64,000 nt of DNA from Paraburkholderia graminis C4D1M. GTDB taxonomy: Bacteria; Pseudomonadota; Gammaproteobacteria; Burkholderiales; Burkholderiaceae. Each line of letters opens with the position of its first letter. Within the stretch, counting starts at the first letter, position 1. Under the pieces are notes generated by a model. The model did no database searches, was not told the origin of the DNA, and saw only the letters and a program-made list of their open reading frames with translations. Below, piece by piece: positions 54,277-63,644 of the stretch. Both the position numbers and the translations under genes were made by a program. Where the stretch lies: positions 558,001-622,000 of the forward strand of contig NZ_ABLD01000001.1 in the NCBI RefSeq assembly GCF_000172415.1. The letters are read 5' to 3'.

Positions 54277-54972
54277 TCACCACACCGTCAGTTCGATGTC
54301 GCGCGGCGTGCCCCACGCGTTCAGCAGCGAAGCGAGCTCGCGTTCGAGCATCGCACTGTGGTCGAAGAGTAACTGCCGCGTTTCGATGCCCCGCGTGTCG
54401 AACCGAAGCGACAACCAGAAACGCGAAAGAGACAGATAGAGCGTCGTGTCCGGCAGAATGCGTTCGTCGAGCGGAATGCGCACTTCCCAGTTGCCCGCGT
54501 CGCCGATCGCGGGGTCCGCGCAGAAGGCCGCGACCTCTCGCGCGAGCGAGCGCGCCAGTTCGAGGAAATGGCCTTGCGTGCGAAAGAGGGCGTCGACGGC
54601 GGGCATCGTCGCTGGCGGCAGGCGCTGTAGCAACGCTTCGTGAGCGGCGAAAGCGCGTTCCGATGCATGCGCGCTTTCATCGGCGGCATGGGCTTCGGTC
54701 TCGGCTTCTGTTTCGGCGCTTGAATCGCGGGCGTGATCGTCGCCGAAGCGGTTCGCGTGCGCGTCGTCGTCTGCCGCGCCGTTTGCTGCGCACGCGCACT
54801 CGGCTTGCGACGCGCCTGCGGCTTCGTCGAATGAAACCGGCGTGCGTTGCGAGCGCGTGCGACGCACCAGCGCCGCGTAATCGAAACGCCGCGCGCGCGC
54901 GGCGTCGGCGGCGGGACGCGAATCGGCGTCGGACGGAATGATGCGCAACGGCCGCGGTTCGATGATCGTCAT
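54277..54972 (-). CDS. T3SS substrate-specificity switch protein (HpaP/HpaC, SctP)
   Basis: 231 aa. The N-terminal half is disordered, with Glu/Thr and Ala/Asp runs. The C-terminal half (about 120-231) has the compact domain of HpaC/HrpP-type switch proteins (WEVRIPLDERILPDTTLYLSL, then LSLRFDTRGIETRQLL). It sits between sctV and sctQ, the place of hpaP in Xanthomonas and Ralstonia. It governs the change from pilus to effector secretion. Confidence 0.72.
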   Translation of the reverse strand: MTIIEPRPLRIIPSDADSRPAADAARARRFDYAALVRRTRSQRTPVSFDEAAGASQAECACAANGAADDDAHANRFGDDHARDSSAETEAETEAHAADESAHASERAFAAHEALLQRLPPATMPAVDALFRTQGHFLELARSLAREVAAFCADPAIGDAGNWEVRIPLDERILPDTTLYLSLSRFWLSLRFDTRGIETRQLLFDHSAMLERELASLLNAWGTPRDIELTVW

Positions 54973-55001
54973 GAGCGTGAACGTGAAGGCGATCGGCGCG
55001 G

Positions 55002-57086
55002 CTAGATCGTCACGCGGCCGAGCGGCTGCAGTTCGACATGCTCGCCGAGTTCCTGATACGAGTAGACGGCGAGCCAGCCGAGCCGCGCCTCGATCATGCG
55101 GCGCACGTAGCGGCGTATATCCATCGACGTGACGAGTGCGACGCCGTCACGCGGCGTATCGCCTACAAACGATTGAATGCGGTCGATCAGAAAACCGACT
55201 TCATCGGGCGGCAGAGCGAGGAAGTTGCCCGTCGGCGTCTGCTTGATCGCCTGGCGGATATGCTGCTCGACCGGCAGATCGAACAGCACCGCCGGCAATT
55301 GCCGGCCCGCGCCCGCCGCGCGATGCGCGAGAAAGCGCGCTAGATCGCCGCGCACGTATTCGGTGAGCATCAGCATGTCCTTTTCTTTTGCGCCCCACAC
55401 GACGAGGCTCTCCAGAATATTGCGCACGTTGCGGATCGGAATCTGCTCTTCCAGCAGCCGGCGAAGTACATCGGCGATACGCTGGGGCGGCAGCACTTTC
55501 TGCACTTCGGCGACGAGTCCCGGATACTCGGCGTTCTGCTGATCGAGTATCCATTGCACTTCCTGAATGCCGAGAAAGAGCGACGCATGTTTGCGCAGCA
55601 TCGCCACCGACGCATGCGCGATCACCTGTTCGGCGCGCCACGCCGGTTGCTTCGGCGGCAGGCTCTTTTCGTCGATCCACCACGTGGGCCCAGGCCCGCC
55701 GTCGAGTCCCCGGCGTTTTTCACTACGCGCGGCGAGTGCTTCGCTGTCGGCGGAAAGCGGCTCGCGTGTGCCCGTGAGCCTCGGGTCCGGCAGCATCACC
55801 TTGCCGGGCGGCAATTCGATTGCGCAATACGGCACATCGTGCATCAGCAGTTCGCAGCTCGACGCGGGCAACTCGTCGCTGGTCCACATCGTGATACCGG
55901 GAAACGGCAAGCCGAGATACTCCTGCAAACGCGCGCGTTCGGTTTCGAACGAGCGGTCGAGCGCGGCCGTCGACAGGCGCGCGACGAGGTCGGGCGAGAT
56001 GCGCACGCCGAGCGGGCAGGTGAACTGCGGCGCACGCGTGAGAATCGCGGGCGTCTCGGCTTTGGAGCCGGCGCGCTGCATTGCGTTGACGGCCTCGCCC
56101 GCATGCGTGGTCGCGGCGGGCTTGCGCTTGCCGAGCCGATAGCCGCAGAACGCGAGGATCGCCGCGAGCAGCAGGAACAGCGATGTCGGAAAGCCGGGCA
56201 CGGCGGCAAAGCCGAGCAGCAGCAGGCTCGCGAAGTAGAGCGCGCGGGCGCTTGCCGACAACTGGCGACCGATCTCGTCGCCGAGCGACAGAGGCCGCGC
56301 GTCGCGTTCGTCGGAGACGCGGGTGATCATCACGCCCGCGGCCACCGAAAGCAGCAGCGACGGAATCTGCGAGACCATAGCGTCGCCGACCGACAGAATC
56401 GAAAAGCGGTTCGCCGCTTCGCCCGCCGTCATCTCGTGATACGCGACGCCCACCGCGATCCCCGCAATGATGTTGATGAGCGTGATGATGAGCCCGGCCA
56501 CCGCATCGCCCTTGACGAACTTCATCGCGCCGTCCATGCCGCCGTGCAACTGGCTTTCGACGGCCAGCGTCGCGCGCTTGCGGCGCGCCTCTTCGGGCGT
56601 GAGAAGGTTCGCGCGCAGATCGGCGTCGATGCTCATCTGTTTGCCGGGCAACGCGTCGAGCGTGAAGCGCGCGCCGACTTCGGCCACGCGTTCGGAGCCT
56701 TTCGCGATCACGATGAACTGCACGGTCGTGATGATCACGAAGACGACCATGCCGACCACAAGGTTGCCGCCCACCACGAGTTCGCCGAAACTTTCGATGA
56801 TGTTGCCCGCGTCCGCGTGCAGCAGAATCGACTTGGTCGACGCAATGTTCAGCGAAAGCCGGTACAGCGTCGTGAAAAGCAGCAGCGACGGAAACACCGA
56901 AAGCGACACCACGTTGGGCACATACATGGTCACCATCAGCAAGGTCACGCTGATCGTGATGTTGATCGCGAGCAGGATGTCGATCAGAAACGGCGGCAGC
57001 GGCAGGATCATCAGCGAGATGATCGCGACCACCAGCAACGCGATGCCGATCTCACCGACGGCGGGTAGCTTAAGTGTCTTGAACAT
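55002..57086 (-). CDS. sctV: T3SS export gate protein SctV (HrcV)
   Basis: 694 aa. Seven or eight membrane spans occupy residues 10-330, with the FHIPEP-family signature LPGKQMSIDADLRANLLTPEEARRKR. A large cytoplasmic domain (about 355-694) forms the nonameric ring that receives substrates. The start ATG 57086 overlaps the end of sctU by 17 nt, so translation is coupled. Confidence 0.95.
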   Translation of the reverse strand: MFKTLKLPAVGEIGIALLVVAIISLMILPLPPFLIDILLAINITISVTLLMVTMYVPNVVSLSVFPSLLLFTTLYRLSLNIASTKSILLHADAGNIIESFGELVVGGNLVVGMVVFVIITTVQFIVIAKGSERVAEVGARFTLDALPGKQMSIDADLRANLLTPEEARRKRATLAVESQLHGGMDGAMKFVKGDAVAGLIITLINIIAGIAVGVAYHEMTAGEAANRFSILSVGDAMVSQIPSLLLSVAAGVMITRVSDERDARPLSLGDEIGRQLSASARALYFASLLLLGFAAVPGFPTSLFLLLAAILAFCGYRLGKRKPAATTHAGEAVNAMQRAGSKAETPAILTRAPQFTCPLGVRISPDLVARLSTAALDRSFETERARLQEYLGLPFPGITMWTSDELPASSCELLMHDVPYCAIELPPGKVMLPDPRLTGTREPLSADSEALAARSEKRRGLDGGPGPTWWIDEKSLPPKQPAWRAEQVIAHASVAMLRKHASLFLGIQEVQWILDQQNAEYPGLVAEVQKVLPPQRIADVLRRLLEEQIPIRNVRNILESLVVWGAKEKDMLMLTEYVRGDLARFLAHRAAGAGRQLPAVLFDLPVEQHIRQAIKQTPTGNFLALPPDEVGFLIDRIQSFVGDTPRDGVALVTSMDIRRYVRRMIEARLGWLAVYSYQELGEHVELQPLGRVTI

Positions 57087-58191
57087 CGCGGCTCTTGAGG
57101 TTGTCGTGGTTGTCGTGGCTGTGCCCGCCGTGCGGGCTCTCGATTTGCCGCGCGCCGATCGCGTCGACCCAGCGGAGAATCGCGGCGACGGTCTCGAACA
57201 GCTCTTCGGGAATCGGCTCGTCGATGCCGACCCTGTAGAGCGCGCGCGCGACCGGCGGGTTGCCGATGATCGGCACATTCGCGTCGCGCGCGAAGCGCCG
57301 CAACTGCGCCGCGCTTTCGTCCATGCCGCGCGCGATCACGAGCGGCAACGGATGCTCGGCCGGCGCATAGCGGATCGCGACCGCATAGTGCGTCGGGTTC
57401 ACAATCAGCGCATTCGCGAAGCCGACGCGCTGCGCGGGCGCTGCCGACGTCGCGAATTCGCGCGCGAGCTTCTTGCGTTCCGCCTTGATTTTCGGGTCGC
57501 CGTCCATCTGTTTGCGTTCGCGTTTGACTTCGTCCTTCGACATCTTCAGCTTGCGCAGAAACAGCACGCGTTGCAGCTTGACGTCGATCACGCCGATCGC
57601 GATGAACACGGCCACCGCGACGGCGAAGAGCTTGATCAGCAGCGACCAGAAGAGCTTCGACAATTCCGGCAGCGGCTGATACAGCGAACCGACGATCAAC
57701 GGCAAAATCCATTTGATCGTGAACCACATCACCACGCCGATAATCGCGGCCTTGACGATCATCTTCACGAGGTCGATCACCGTGCGCCACGAAAAAATCC
57801 GCTTCACGCCGTCGACGGGGCTCACGTGCTTCAGATCGGGCACGACTGGTTTGGTCGCGATCTGAAAGCCCACTTGCGGCATCAGCGCGGCCACTGCCGC
57901 GAGCGCCGCGGCGCCCACGCACGGCACGATCACGATTAGCGCCTGTTTACCGAGGTCGAACAGCTTGCCGTACATGAGCGGCTGATCGTGGTTGCCCGAC
58001 GCGAACTCGAGCGCGGTCGTCACGATCGAACGCAGCGCCCCGCCGAAGCTCGCCGCCGCGAACGCGAGTACGCCGACGACGGCGGCCATCGTCGCGGCGT
58101 CGACCAGGTCGGCGCTCTTCGACGTCTCGCCGTCCTTGCGTGTGTCGCGCAGGCGTTTGTCGGTAGGCTGCTCGGTTTTTTCTTCGCTCAT
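57070..58191 (-). CDS. sctU: T3SS export switch protein SctU (HrcU)
   Basis: 373 aa, a little longer than usual. Four spans (about 30-200) and a cytoplasmic domain with the self-cleavage motif NPTH (in IVNPTHYAVAIRY). Cleavage between Asn and Pro allows the switch from early to late substrates. The C-terminus ends in His/Asn/Asp-rich residues. First gene of the long minus-strand operon; its PIP promoter is at 58296-58356. Confidence 0.95.
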   Translation of the reverse strand: MSEEKTEQPTDKRLRDTRKDGETSKSADLVDAATMAAVVGVLAFAAASFGGALRSIVTTALEFASGNHDQPLMYGKLFDLGKQALIVIVPCVGAAALAAVAALMPQVGFQIATKPVVPDLKHVSPVDGVKRIFSWRTVIDLVKMIVKAAIIGVVMWFTIKWILPLIVGSLYQPLPELSKLFWSLLIKLFAVAVAVFIAIGVIDVKLQRVLFLRKLKMSKDEVKRERKQMDGDPKIKAERKKLAREFATSAAPAQRVGFANALIVNPTHYAVAIRYAPAEHPLPLVIARGMDESAAQLRRFARDANVPIIGNPPVARALYRVGIDEPIPEELFETVAAILRWVDAIGARQIESPHGGHSHDNHDNLKSRDVQDT

Positions 58192-58295
58192 GACATTCCG
58201 CTCGGGTCATCGCATGCGCTGGGTGCCGCTGTATGCCGTCGTGTATGCCGCTGTGTTTGATATGCGGTCACGAGGCTCCTTGCCCTGGTAGCCCG

Positions 58296-58356
58296 ACGGT
58301 AGCGGGCCGCTCGCCACGCGGCGCTGCGGATGCGAAGCCCGCGTCCGGCAAACGAA
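58296..58356 (-). promoter_or_regulatory. PIP box and -10 of the sctU operon
   Basis: Minus strand: TTCGT (58356-58352), 15 nt, TTCGC (58336-58332), exactly 30 nt, then TACCGT (58301-58296). The leader to ATG 58191 is about 100 nt. The whole 367-bp gap (58192-58558) has no other gene. Confidence 0.8.
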
Positions 58357-58409
58357 GCGACGCAGTTCGGGCTCGCGGCGCTGCATGACACGGCACGCCG
58401 CTCGCCCAC

Positions 58410-58470
58410 TTCGCGTGGATCACGCTCGCTTCGTATCGCGCATTTGCGGCGCAAAGCGCAGCGGTATCCT
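58410..58470 (+). promoter_or_regulatory. PIP box and -10 of the hrpB1 operon
   Basis: TTCGC (58410-58414), 15 nt, TTCGT (58430-58434), exactly 30 nt, then TATCCT (58465-58470). The leader to ATG 58559 is about 80 nt. Confidence 0.82.
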
Positions 58471-58558
58471 GGTGCATCGCTGCGCGCCGCATGCCGATGC
58501 TGACTCGGCCTTGCGCGGCAGCGCTTCGTCGACAAGTCCATCAGCAGGAGTTCTCGCC

Positions 58559-59134
58559 ATGAGTACCGCCACGCCGGATTACCTCAACTGCAGTCAGGCC
58601 ATTGTGGGCGGTCTGATCGACACGCTGTCCTGCGCGCTGCTCAACAATTTTCCGACGCTCGAAGCCGATCCGTACGACATCGAATTGACGCTCGACGCGC
58701 TGCGTCTGTTGCGCCCGCGAATGGCCGAGCTCGACACGATGGAAGCCGTGCTCTACATGCAGCGCGGCCATTGGGACGATGCGATTCGCGTGTTCTCGCG
58801 CGTGATCGAAGGCGCGCCGCATTTCTCGTATGCGAAGGCGTTGCTCGCGTTCTGCCTGTCCGTGAAGGGCGATGCCGGCTGGCGTCAATGGGCGAGCGCC
58901 GCGCTCGCGCAGAACCCGGACCGCGACACGCGCCAGCTCGTGCGCGCGCTCGAAGCTCGCGACGATCTGCGCGAGGCGATTCGCGTCTATCGCAACGGCG
59001 GCACCTTCGAAGTGCCGCTGTCGATCACCGCGCTCAACGACGACCTGCCGCAAGAGCCGCCCGCCATGAGCCCGCCGCCGCCCACTGCCGCGCATAACGA
59101 GGCGATCGCGCAGCAAGGCTATTTGCGCATCTGA
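58559..59134 (+). CDS. hrpB1: T3SS protein HrpB1/HrpK
   Basis: 191 aa from ATG 58559, with AGCAGGAG 8 nt upstream. TPR-like helices (TMEAVLYMQRGHWDDAIRVFSRVIEG near 61-86, and HFSYAKALLAFCLSVKGD) match the HrpB1/HrpK family, a periplasmic or assembly-associated component of Hrp2 systems. The Pro-rich tail is extra. First gene of the plus-strand operon. Confidence 0.85.
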   Translation: MSTATPDYLNCSQAIVGGLIDTLSCALLNNFPTLEADPYDIELTLDALRLLRPRMAELDTMEAVLYMQRGHWDDAIRVFSRVIEGAPHFSYAKALLAFCLSVKGDAGWRQWASAALAQNPDRDTRQLVRALEARDDLREAIRVYRNGGTFEVPLSITALNDDLPQEPPAMSPPPPTAAHNEAIAQQGYLRI

Positions 59135-59200
59135 TTATCTGTTCGCGGCGGTCGGCATGATGCTACGTCATCCGAAACATTCAACGGCACGAGGCTGAGC

Positions 59201-59599
59201 ATGACACTTCCTGTGACGAACCAGCAGATCGCGGCCGCGTTGCAAGCGGCAGCGCCGGCATCGCACGCGGCCGGTGGCGACGCATCGCTGCAACAGGCCG
59301 GCGACCGCTTCAAATCGCTGATGCAGAATCCGCGCATGGCGCCGCCCAATCGCGGCGACGACATGAGTACCAATGTGATCGCGAAGATGGCGGCGTCGCA
59401 GGACGCGGAGATCCAGAAGTCGGTGAACGACGTGGTCGCGTTGTCGAGCCAGGCGAACAGCATGTCGGTCCAGGAGATGACCGCCGCCGCGATGAAAGCG
59501 ACGCTCGAACTCGCCAGCACGCAACTCGACATGGAGGCCAAGATGGGCGTGGTCAACTCGTCGAAGTCGTCGGTTGAAACGCTGATGAAGAATCAATAG
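59201..59599 (+). CDS. sctI: T3SS inner-rod protein SctI (HrpB2/HrpJ)
   Basis: 132 aa. An Ala/Gln-rich N-terminus leads to a long C-terminal helical region (VQEMTAAAMKATLELASTQLDMEAKMGVVNSSKSS) typical of HrpB2 and other rod/needle adaptor proteins ending in a short polar tail. It begins 66 nt after hrpB1 and ends 3 nt before sctJ. Confidence 0.87.
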   Translation: MTLPVTNQQIAAALQAAAPASHAAGGDASLQQAGDRFKSLMQNPRMAPPNRGDDMSTNVIAKMAASQDAEIQKSVNDVVALSSQANSMSVQEMTAAAMKATLELASTQLDMEAKMGVVNSSKSSVETLMKNQ

Positions 59600-59602
59600 C
59601 CC

Positions 59603-60451
59603 ATGTTGCAGACGATGCGAGACGCCACGCAAGCGAGACACGCCTCGGTCCGCGCGATGCGCGCGGCCGCGCTCGGGCTTGCGCTTGCCGGCTGTATCGT
59701 GCTCGCGGGCTGCCAGAAGGAGTTGTATCGCAATCTGACCGAACAGGACGCGAACGAGATGGTGGTGGCGCTGCTGGAGCAGGGCGTCGATGCGTCCAAG
59801 AGCACCATCGACAACGGCAAGACCTGGACGCTCGAAGTCGACGACAAGCAGCTCGTCCACGCAATGCAGGTGCTGCGCGAGCGCGGCCTCCCGCATAGCC
59901 GTTACGACGATCTCGGCAGCCTCTTCAAGAAGGACGGCCTCGTGTCGACGCCGACCGAGGAACGCGTGCGCTTTATCTACGGCTTGTCGCAGGAATTGTC
60001 GGCGACGCTTTCGAAGATCGACGGCGTGATCGTCGCGCGCGTGCAGATCGTGCTGCCGAACAACGATCCGCTTGCGCAGCAGATGAAGCCGTCGTCGGCG
60101 TCCGTGTTCATCAAATACCGGCCCGATTCCGACGCGAACGCGCTCGTGCCGCAGATCAAGACGCTGGTGATGCATAGCGTCGAAGGTCTGACTTACGACG
60201 CGGTGAGCGTGACGGCCGTGGCCGCCGATCCCGTCGATCTGCCGAAGCCCGCGCCCGCGCAAGTCTCGCCGCTGCCGACGCTGATTGGTGCGGCGCTGGT
60301 GTTTCTCGTCGGCGCCGCGAGTCTCTTTCTGTGGTTGCGGCGCGGGATGCCGGCGAAGGCCGCGGCGGGTCCGCTGTATCCGCGTGTTTATGCACGAATC
60401 AGCGCGCTCGTCGGCAAGTGGCGGCGTGCGAAACCTTCTTCTGCGGCGTGA
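59603..60451 (+). CDS. sctJ: T3SS inner-ring lipoprotein SctJ (HrcJ)
   Basis: 282 aa. Signal with lipobox VLAGC (Cys37). The two ring-building domains of the YscJ/FliF family follow: LYRNLTEQDANEMVVALLEQG, and then VARVQIVLPNNDPL with SASVFIKYRPD. A C-terminal membrane helix (about 230-252) and basic tail complete it. It forms the inner ring with SctD. The stop overlaps the next start (TGATG). Confidence 0.94.
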   Translation: MLQTMRDATQARHASVRAMRAAALGLALAGCIVLAGCQKELYRNLTEQDANEMVVALLEQGVDASKSTIDNGKTWTLEVDDKQLVHAMQVLRERGLPHSRYDDLGSLFKKDGLVSTPTEERVRFIYGLSQELSATLSKIDGVIVARVQIVLPNNDPLAQQMKPSSASVFIKYRPDSDANALVPQIKTLVMHSVEGLTYDAVSVTAVAADPVDLPKPAPAQVSPLPTLIGAALVFLVGAASLFLWLRRGMPAKAAAGPLYPRVYARISALVGKWRRAKPSSAA

Positions 60452-61407
60452 TGATGGCGGCGGTGTCTTCGGGTGGGTTAGCCGCGTGGGGGGCGGCGGG
60501 GTCTTCGCGTGCGCTTTCGGCTCAGGCATCAGCGGGTTCTTCGGTTGGGTTGGCGGGGACGGGATCAGCGAGTTCTTCCTCTGCGCTTTCTACGCCCGCA
60601 TCCGCCGCGTTTCCAGCAGCACGCTCCGCGCCGTCCCCCGCAGCCTTCCCATTTTCTCGCGCCGCTGCCGCGCTCGCCGCGTGGCAGCGCAATGCAAATG
60701 ACGCCGCGCGCTGGGCGCATCCGTCATGGTGGGCGCCCGCGCTCGATGTGTCGCCGGCCACGGTATCCGCCTCATTCGACGCACTGCGCGACGCGCTGGC
60801 GAACACAGACACCGGTGCGGTTGCGGCCTGTTCGCGGGCGCTGTTGCGCGCGGCCGGCGTGCCGCTGCCGGACTTCGACAGCTTGCGCGCGCCCAGTCCG
60901 CTCGTGCTCGATGCGTTGCCCGTGGACGACGCGTTGCGCGTGCTGCGCATGCGCGCGCTGCTGTTGCGTCGGGCGGAGGTGCGCAGGTTGATCGACAAGC
61001 CGAGCCGCCGCCGCCTCGCGGAATGGATCGGCGTGCCGCTCGAACGGTTGGGTGGTGCGCCGAGGCATGGCGGCGGCGCTGGCGGCGCGTCGGCTAATGT
61101 GCCGGATGTAGCGCGCCTCGTCACGCGTGGACATCTGCCTTCGCTCGAAGAACTCGACGCGGAAAGGCTGGCGTACGAAGGCTATGCGCTGATCGCACGT
61201 GACGTGGCGCTGTCCGCCAGCGATGCGCAGGAGGCGGCGCTGTTCGCGTGGCCACGCCCCTGTCCACTCCTACGCCTCGCCTTGCCCCGCGACTTACTCC
61301 CGCCGTGGCCCGCCACGACCGCGCGCGAACTCGACACAGGCGGCACCGCGTTCCTCTTCGCGCAACTTCCCGAACTGCTTCCGGAGTGGGCATGGCTATT
61401 TGGCTGA
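60451..61407 (+). CDS. T3SS protein SctK (HrpB4)
   Basis: 318 aa from ATG 60451 (60454 also possible). The N-terminal 80 residues are a low-complexity Ala/Ser/Gly tract not expected in the family. The body (about 85-318) has the HrpB4-like AWQRNANDAARWAHPSWW and DALRVLRMRALLLRRAEVRRLID segments. SctK docks the cytoplasmic platform to the ring. Assignment rests on place between sctJ and sctL and these segments. Confidence 0.75.
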   Translation: MMAAVSSGGLAAWGAAGSSRALSAQASAGSSVGLAGTGSASSSSALSTPASAAFPAARSAPSPAAFPFSRAAAALAAWQRNANDAARWAHPSWWAPALDVSPATVSASFDALRDALANTDTGAVAACSRALLRAAGVPLPDFDSLRAPSPLVLDALPVDDALRVLRMRALLLRRAEVRRLIDKPSRRRLAEWIGVPLERLGGAPRHGGGAGGASANVPDVARLVTRGHLPSLEELDAERLAYEGYALIARDVALSASDAQEAALFAWPRPCPLLRLALPRDLLPPWPATTARELDTGGTAFLFAQLPELLPEWAWLFG

Positions 61408-62249
61408 GATCGGACCGTCTACTGCCGGCCGCGGTCAGCATCGACGGCGACGCACACGGCCGTGGCCATGTCGGCGCGCATGCGGACGTCGTGCCGCGCG
61501 CCGCGTTCGGCGCGCTAATCGAAATCGACGCCGCGTACGCGCAACTCGCCGCCGACCGCGAAGCGACCCTCGCCGCCGCGCGCGACGAAGCCGCAGCGAT
61601 CGTCGCCGCCGCGCACGCCGAAGCCCAAACGATTCTCGCGGCCGCGCGCGACGAGTACGAGCACGCCGCCGCCCGCGGTTACCGCGACGGCGAACAGCGC
61701 GCGCTCGCGGACTGGGTCGAGCGGCTCGCGGACGCGGGCGCCGGCCAACGCCGCGCGCAACTGAAAATGCGCGAGCGGATCGCGAGCATCGTGACCGTGG
61801 CCGTCGAGCAGATCGTGCAGGTCCAGCAGGCCGATCAACTGTTCGAGCGGGCGCTGTCGGCAGTCGACCGCATCGTCGAAGGCGCGACGTGGCTGCGCGT
61901 CGCCGTGAGCCCCGTCGACTACGACAAGGCCTGCGTCGCGTTCGAACGGCTGTCCGCGCGCTGGCGCGATCTCGGCCGGCCGTTTCCGCTGTCCGTGGTC
62001 GCCGACAAGCGGCTCGCCCCCGGCAGTTGCCTGTGCGAGTCCGATTTCGGCGCCATCGACGCGAGCCTCGCGACGCAAATGCGCGCGATGCGGCTCGCCG
62101 TCTCGCGAGCGCTCAAGCAATCCGCGAGCGAACTCGGCGCGGTCGCCGAATCGCTCGCGCCGTATGTGCAGGAGCACGAGCACGCCGCCGCCGAACTCGC
62201 CCATGCAGACGGTGACTGGAACGGCGGGCACGACGAGGGCTCGCGATGA
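61392..62249 (+). CDS. sctL: T3SS stator protein SctL (HrpB5/HrcL)
   Basis: 285 aa from ATG 61392 (GGAG upstream), overlapping sctK by 16 nt. A long coiled coil (about 50-120, [20 protein letters not shown] and following) precedes a globular C-domain of the FliH/YscL family ([19 protein letters not shown] and a later [13 protein letters not shown]). It links the ATPase SctN to SctQ and restrains it. The His/Glu-rich tail is extra. It overlaps sctN by 4 nt. Confidence 0.88.
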   Translation: MAIWLRSDRLLPAAVSIDGDAHGRGHVGAHADVVPRAAFGALIEIDAAYAQLAADREATLAAARDEAAAIVAAAHAEAQTILAAARDEYEHAAARGYRDGEQRALADWVERLADAGAGQRRAQLKMRERIASIVTVAVEQIVQVQQADQLFERALSAVDRIVEGATWLRVAVSPVDYDKACVAFERLSARWRDLGRPFPLSVVADKRLAPGSCLCESDFGAIDASLATQMRAMRLAVSRALKQSASELGAVAESLAPYVQEHEHAAAELAHADGDWNGGHDEGSR

Positions 62250-63640
62250 CCCCGCCGCGCGCAGCCAATGCGCCCGCCATGCACGAAGCCGACGACCCGG
62301 ACGACGCGCTGCTTCCGCTTTTCGATGCCGAGCGCCTCGCCGATGCGATCGAACACGAGATCCTGTCGACAGCGAGCATCGCGCGAACCGGCAAGGTGCT
62401 GGAAGTCATCGGCACGCTCGTCAAGGTGGCCGGCCTCGACGTGACGCTCGGCGAGCTGTGCGAACTGCGCGCGGCGAACGGCGAATTACTTCAGCATGCC
62501 GAAGTAATCGGCTTCACGCGCGACGTCGCGTTGCTCTCGCCGTTCTCGCGGCTCGCCGACATCTCGCGCTCGACGCGCGTCGTCGGGCTCGGCCGTTCGC
62601 TGACGGTGCCGGTCGGCGACGCGTTGCTGGGCCGCGTGATCGACAGCCTCGGCGAGCCGATCGACGGACTCGGGCCGCTCGATACCATCGAAGAGCGCCC
62701 GGTCTTCGCGAACCCGCCTTCGCCGATGAGCCGGCGCATGATCGACACGCCGCTTGCGACCGGCGTGCGCATCGTCGACGGCATGATGACGCTCGCCGAA
62801 GGTCAGCGCATGGGCATCTTCGCGCCGGCGGGCGTCGGCAAGAGCACGCTGCTCGGCATGTTCGCGCGCGGCGCGCAATGCGACGTGACCGTGATCGCGC
62901 TGATCGGCGAGCGCGGCCGCGAAGTGCGCGAGTTCGTCGAGCTGATTCTCGGACCCGAGGGCATGGCGCGCTCCATCGTCGTGTGCGCGACCTCGGACCG
63001 TTCGTCGATCGAGCGCGCGAAGGCGGCTTATGTCGCGACCGCGATTGCCGAGCACTTTCGCGACCGCGGCCAACGCGTGCTGCTGATGATGGATTCGCTC
63101 ACGCGCTTTGCCCGCGCGCAGCGCGAGATCGGCCTCGCCGCCGGCGAGCCGCCCGCGCGGCGCGGCTTTCCGCCATCGATCTTCGCCGAGTTGCCGCGCC
63201 TGCTCGAGCGCGCGGGCATGGGCGAGCACGGCTCGATCACGGCGCTCTACACGGTGCTCGCCGAGGACGAGTCGGGCAACGATCCGATTGCCGAGGAAGT
63301 GCGCGGGATCGTCGACGGACACATGATCCTGTCACGCGAAATCGCCGCCAAAAACCAGTATCCGGCCATCGACGTGCTCGCGAGCCTGTCTCGCGTGATG
63401 CCGCAAGTGATGACGCCCGACTATGTGCGCGCGGCAGGCCGGCTGCGCGAGTTGCTGGCGAAGCATCGCGAGGTCGAGATGCTGCTGCAGATCGGCGAAT
63501 ATCAACCGGGCGGCAATCCGCTTGCCGACGAGGCGATTCGCAAGATCGACGCGATCCGCGCGTTCTTCAATCAGGCGACGCATGAACTGGCCGCGCCGCA
63601 GGACACCGAGGCGCGGCTTTTCCAACTGGCGAACGGTTGA
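62246..63640 (+). CDS. sctN: T3SS ATPase SctN (HrcN)
   Basis: 464 aa. Flagellar/type III ATPase: Walker [23 protein letters not shown], Walker [13 protein letters not shown] and the following [23 protein letters not shown]. It forms a hexamer at the base, strips chaperones and unfolds substrates. The N-terminal 40 residues are longer than usual. The start overlaps sctL (ATGA). Confidence 0.96.
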   Translation: MTPPRAANAPAMHEADDPDDALLPLFDAERLADAIEHEILSTASIARTGKVLEVIGTLVKVAGLDVTLGELCELRAANGELLQHAEVIGFTRDVALLSPFSRLADISRSTRVVGLGRSLTVPVGDALLGRVIDSLGEPIDGLGPLDTIEERPVFANPPSPMSRRMIDTPLATGVRIVDGMMTLAEGQRMGIFAPAGVGKSTLLGMFARGAQCDVTVIALIGERGREVREFVELILGPEGMARSIVVCATSDRSSIERAKAAYVATAIAEHFRDRGQRVLLMMDSLTRFARAQREIGLAAGEPPARRGFPPSIFAELPRLLERAGMGEHGSITALYTVLAEDESGNDPIAEEVRGIVDGHMILSREIAAKNQYPAIDVLASLSRVMPQVMTPDYVRAAGRLRELLAKHREVEMLLQIGEYQPGGNPLADEAIRKIDAIRAFFNQATHELAAPQDTEARLFQLANG

Positions 63641-63644
63641 CACG

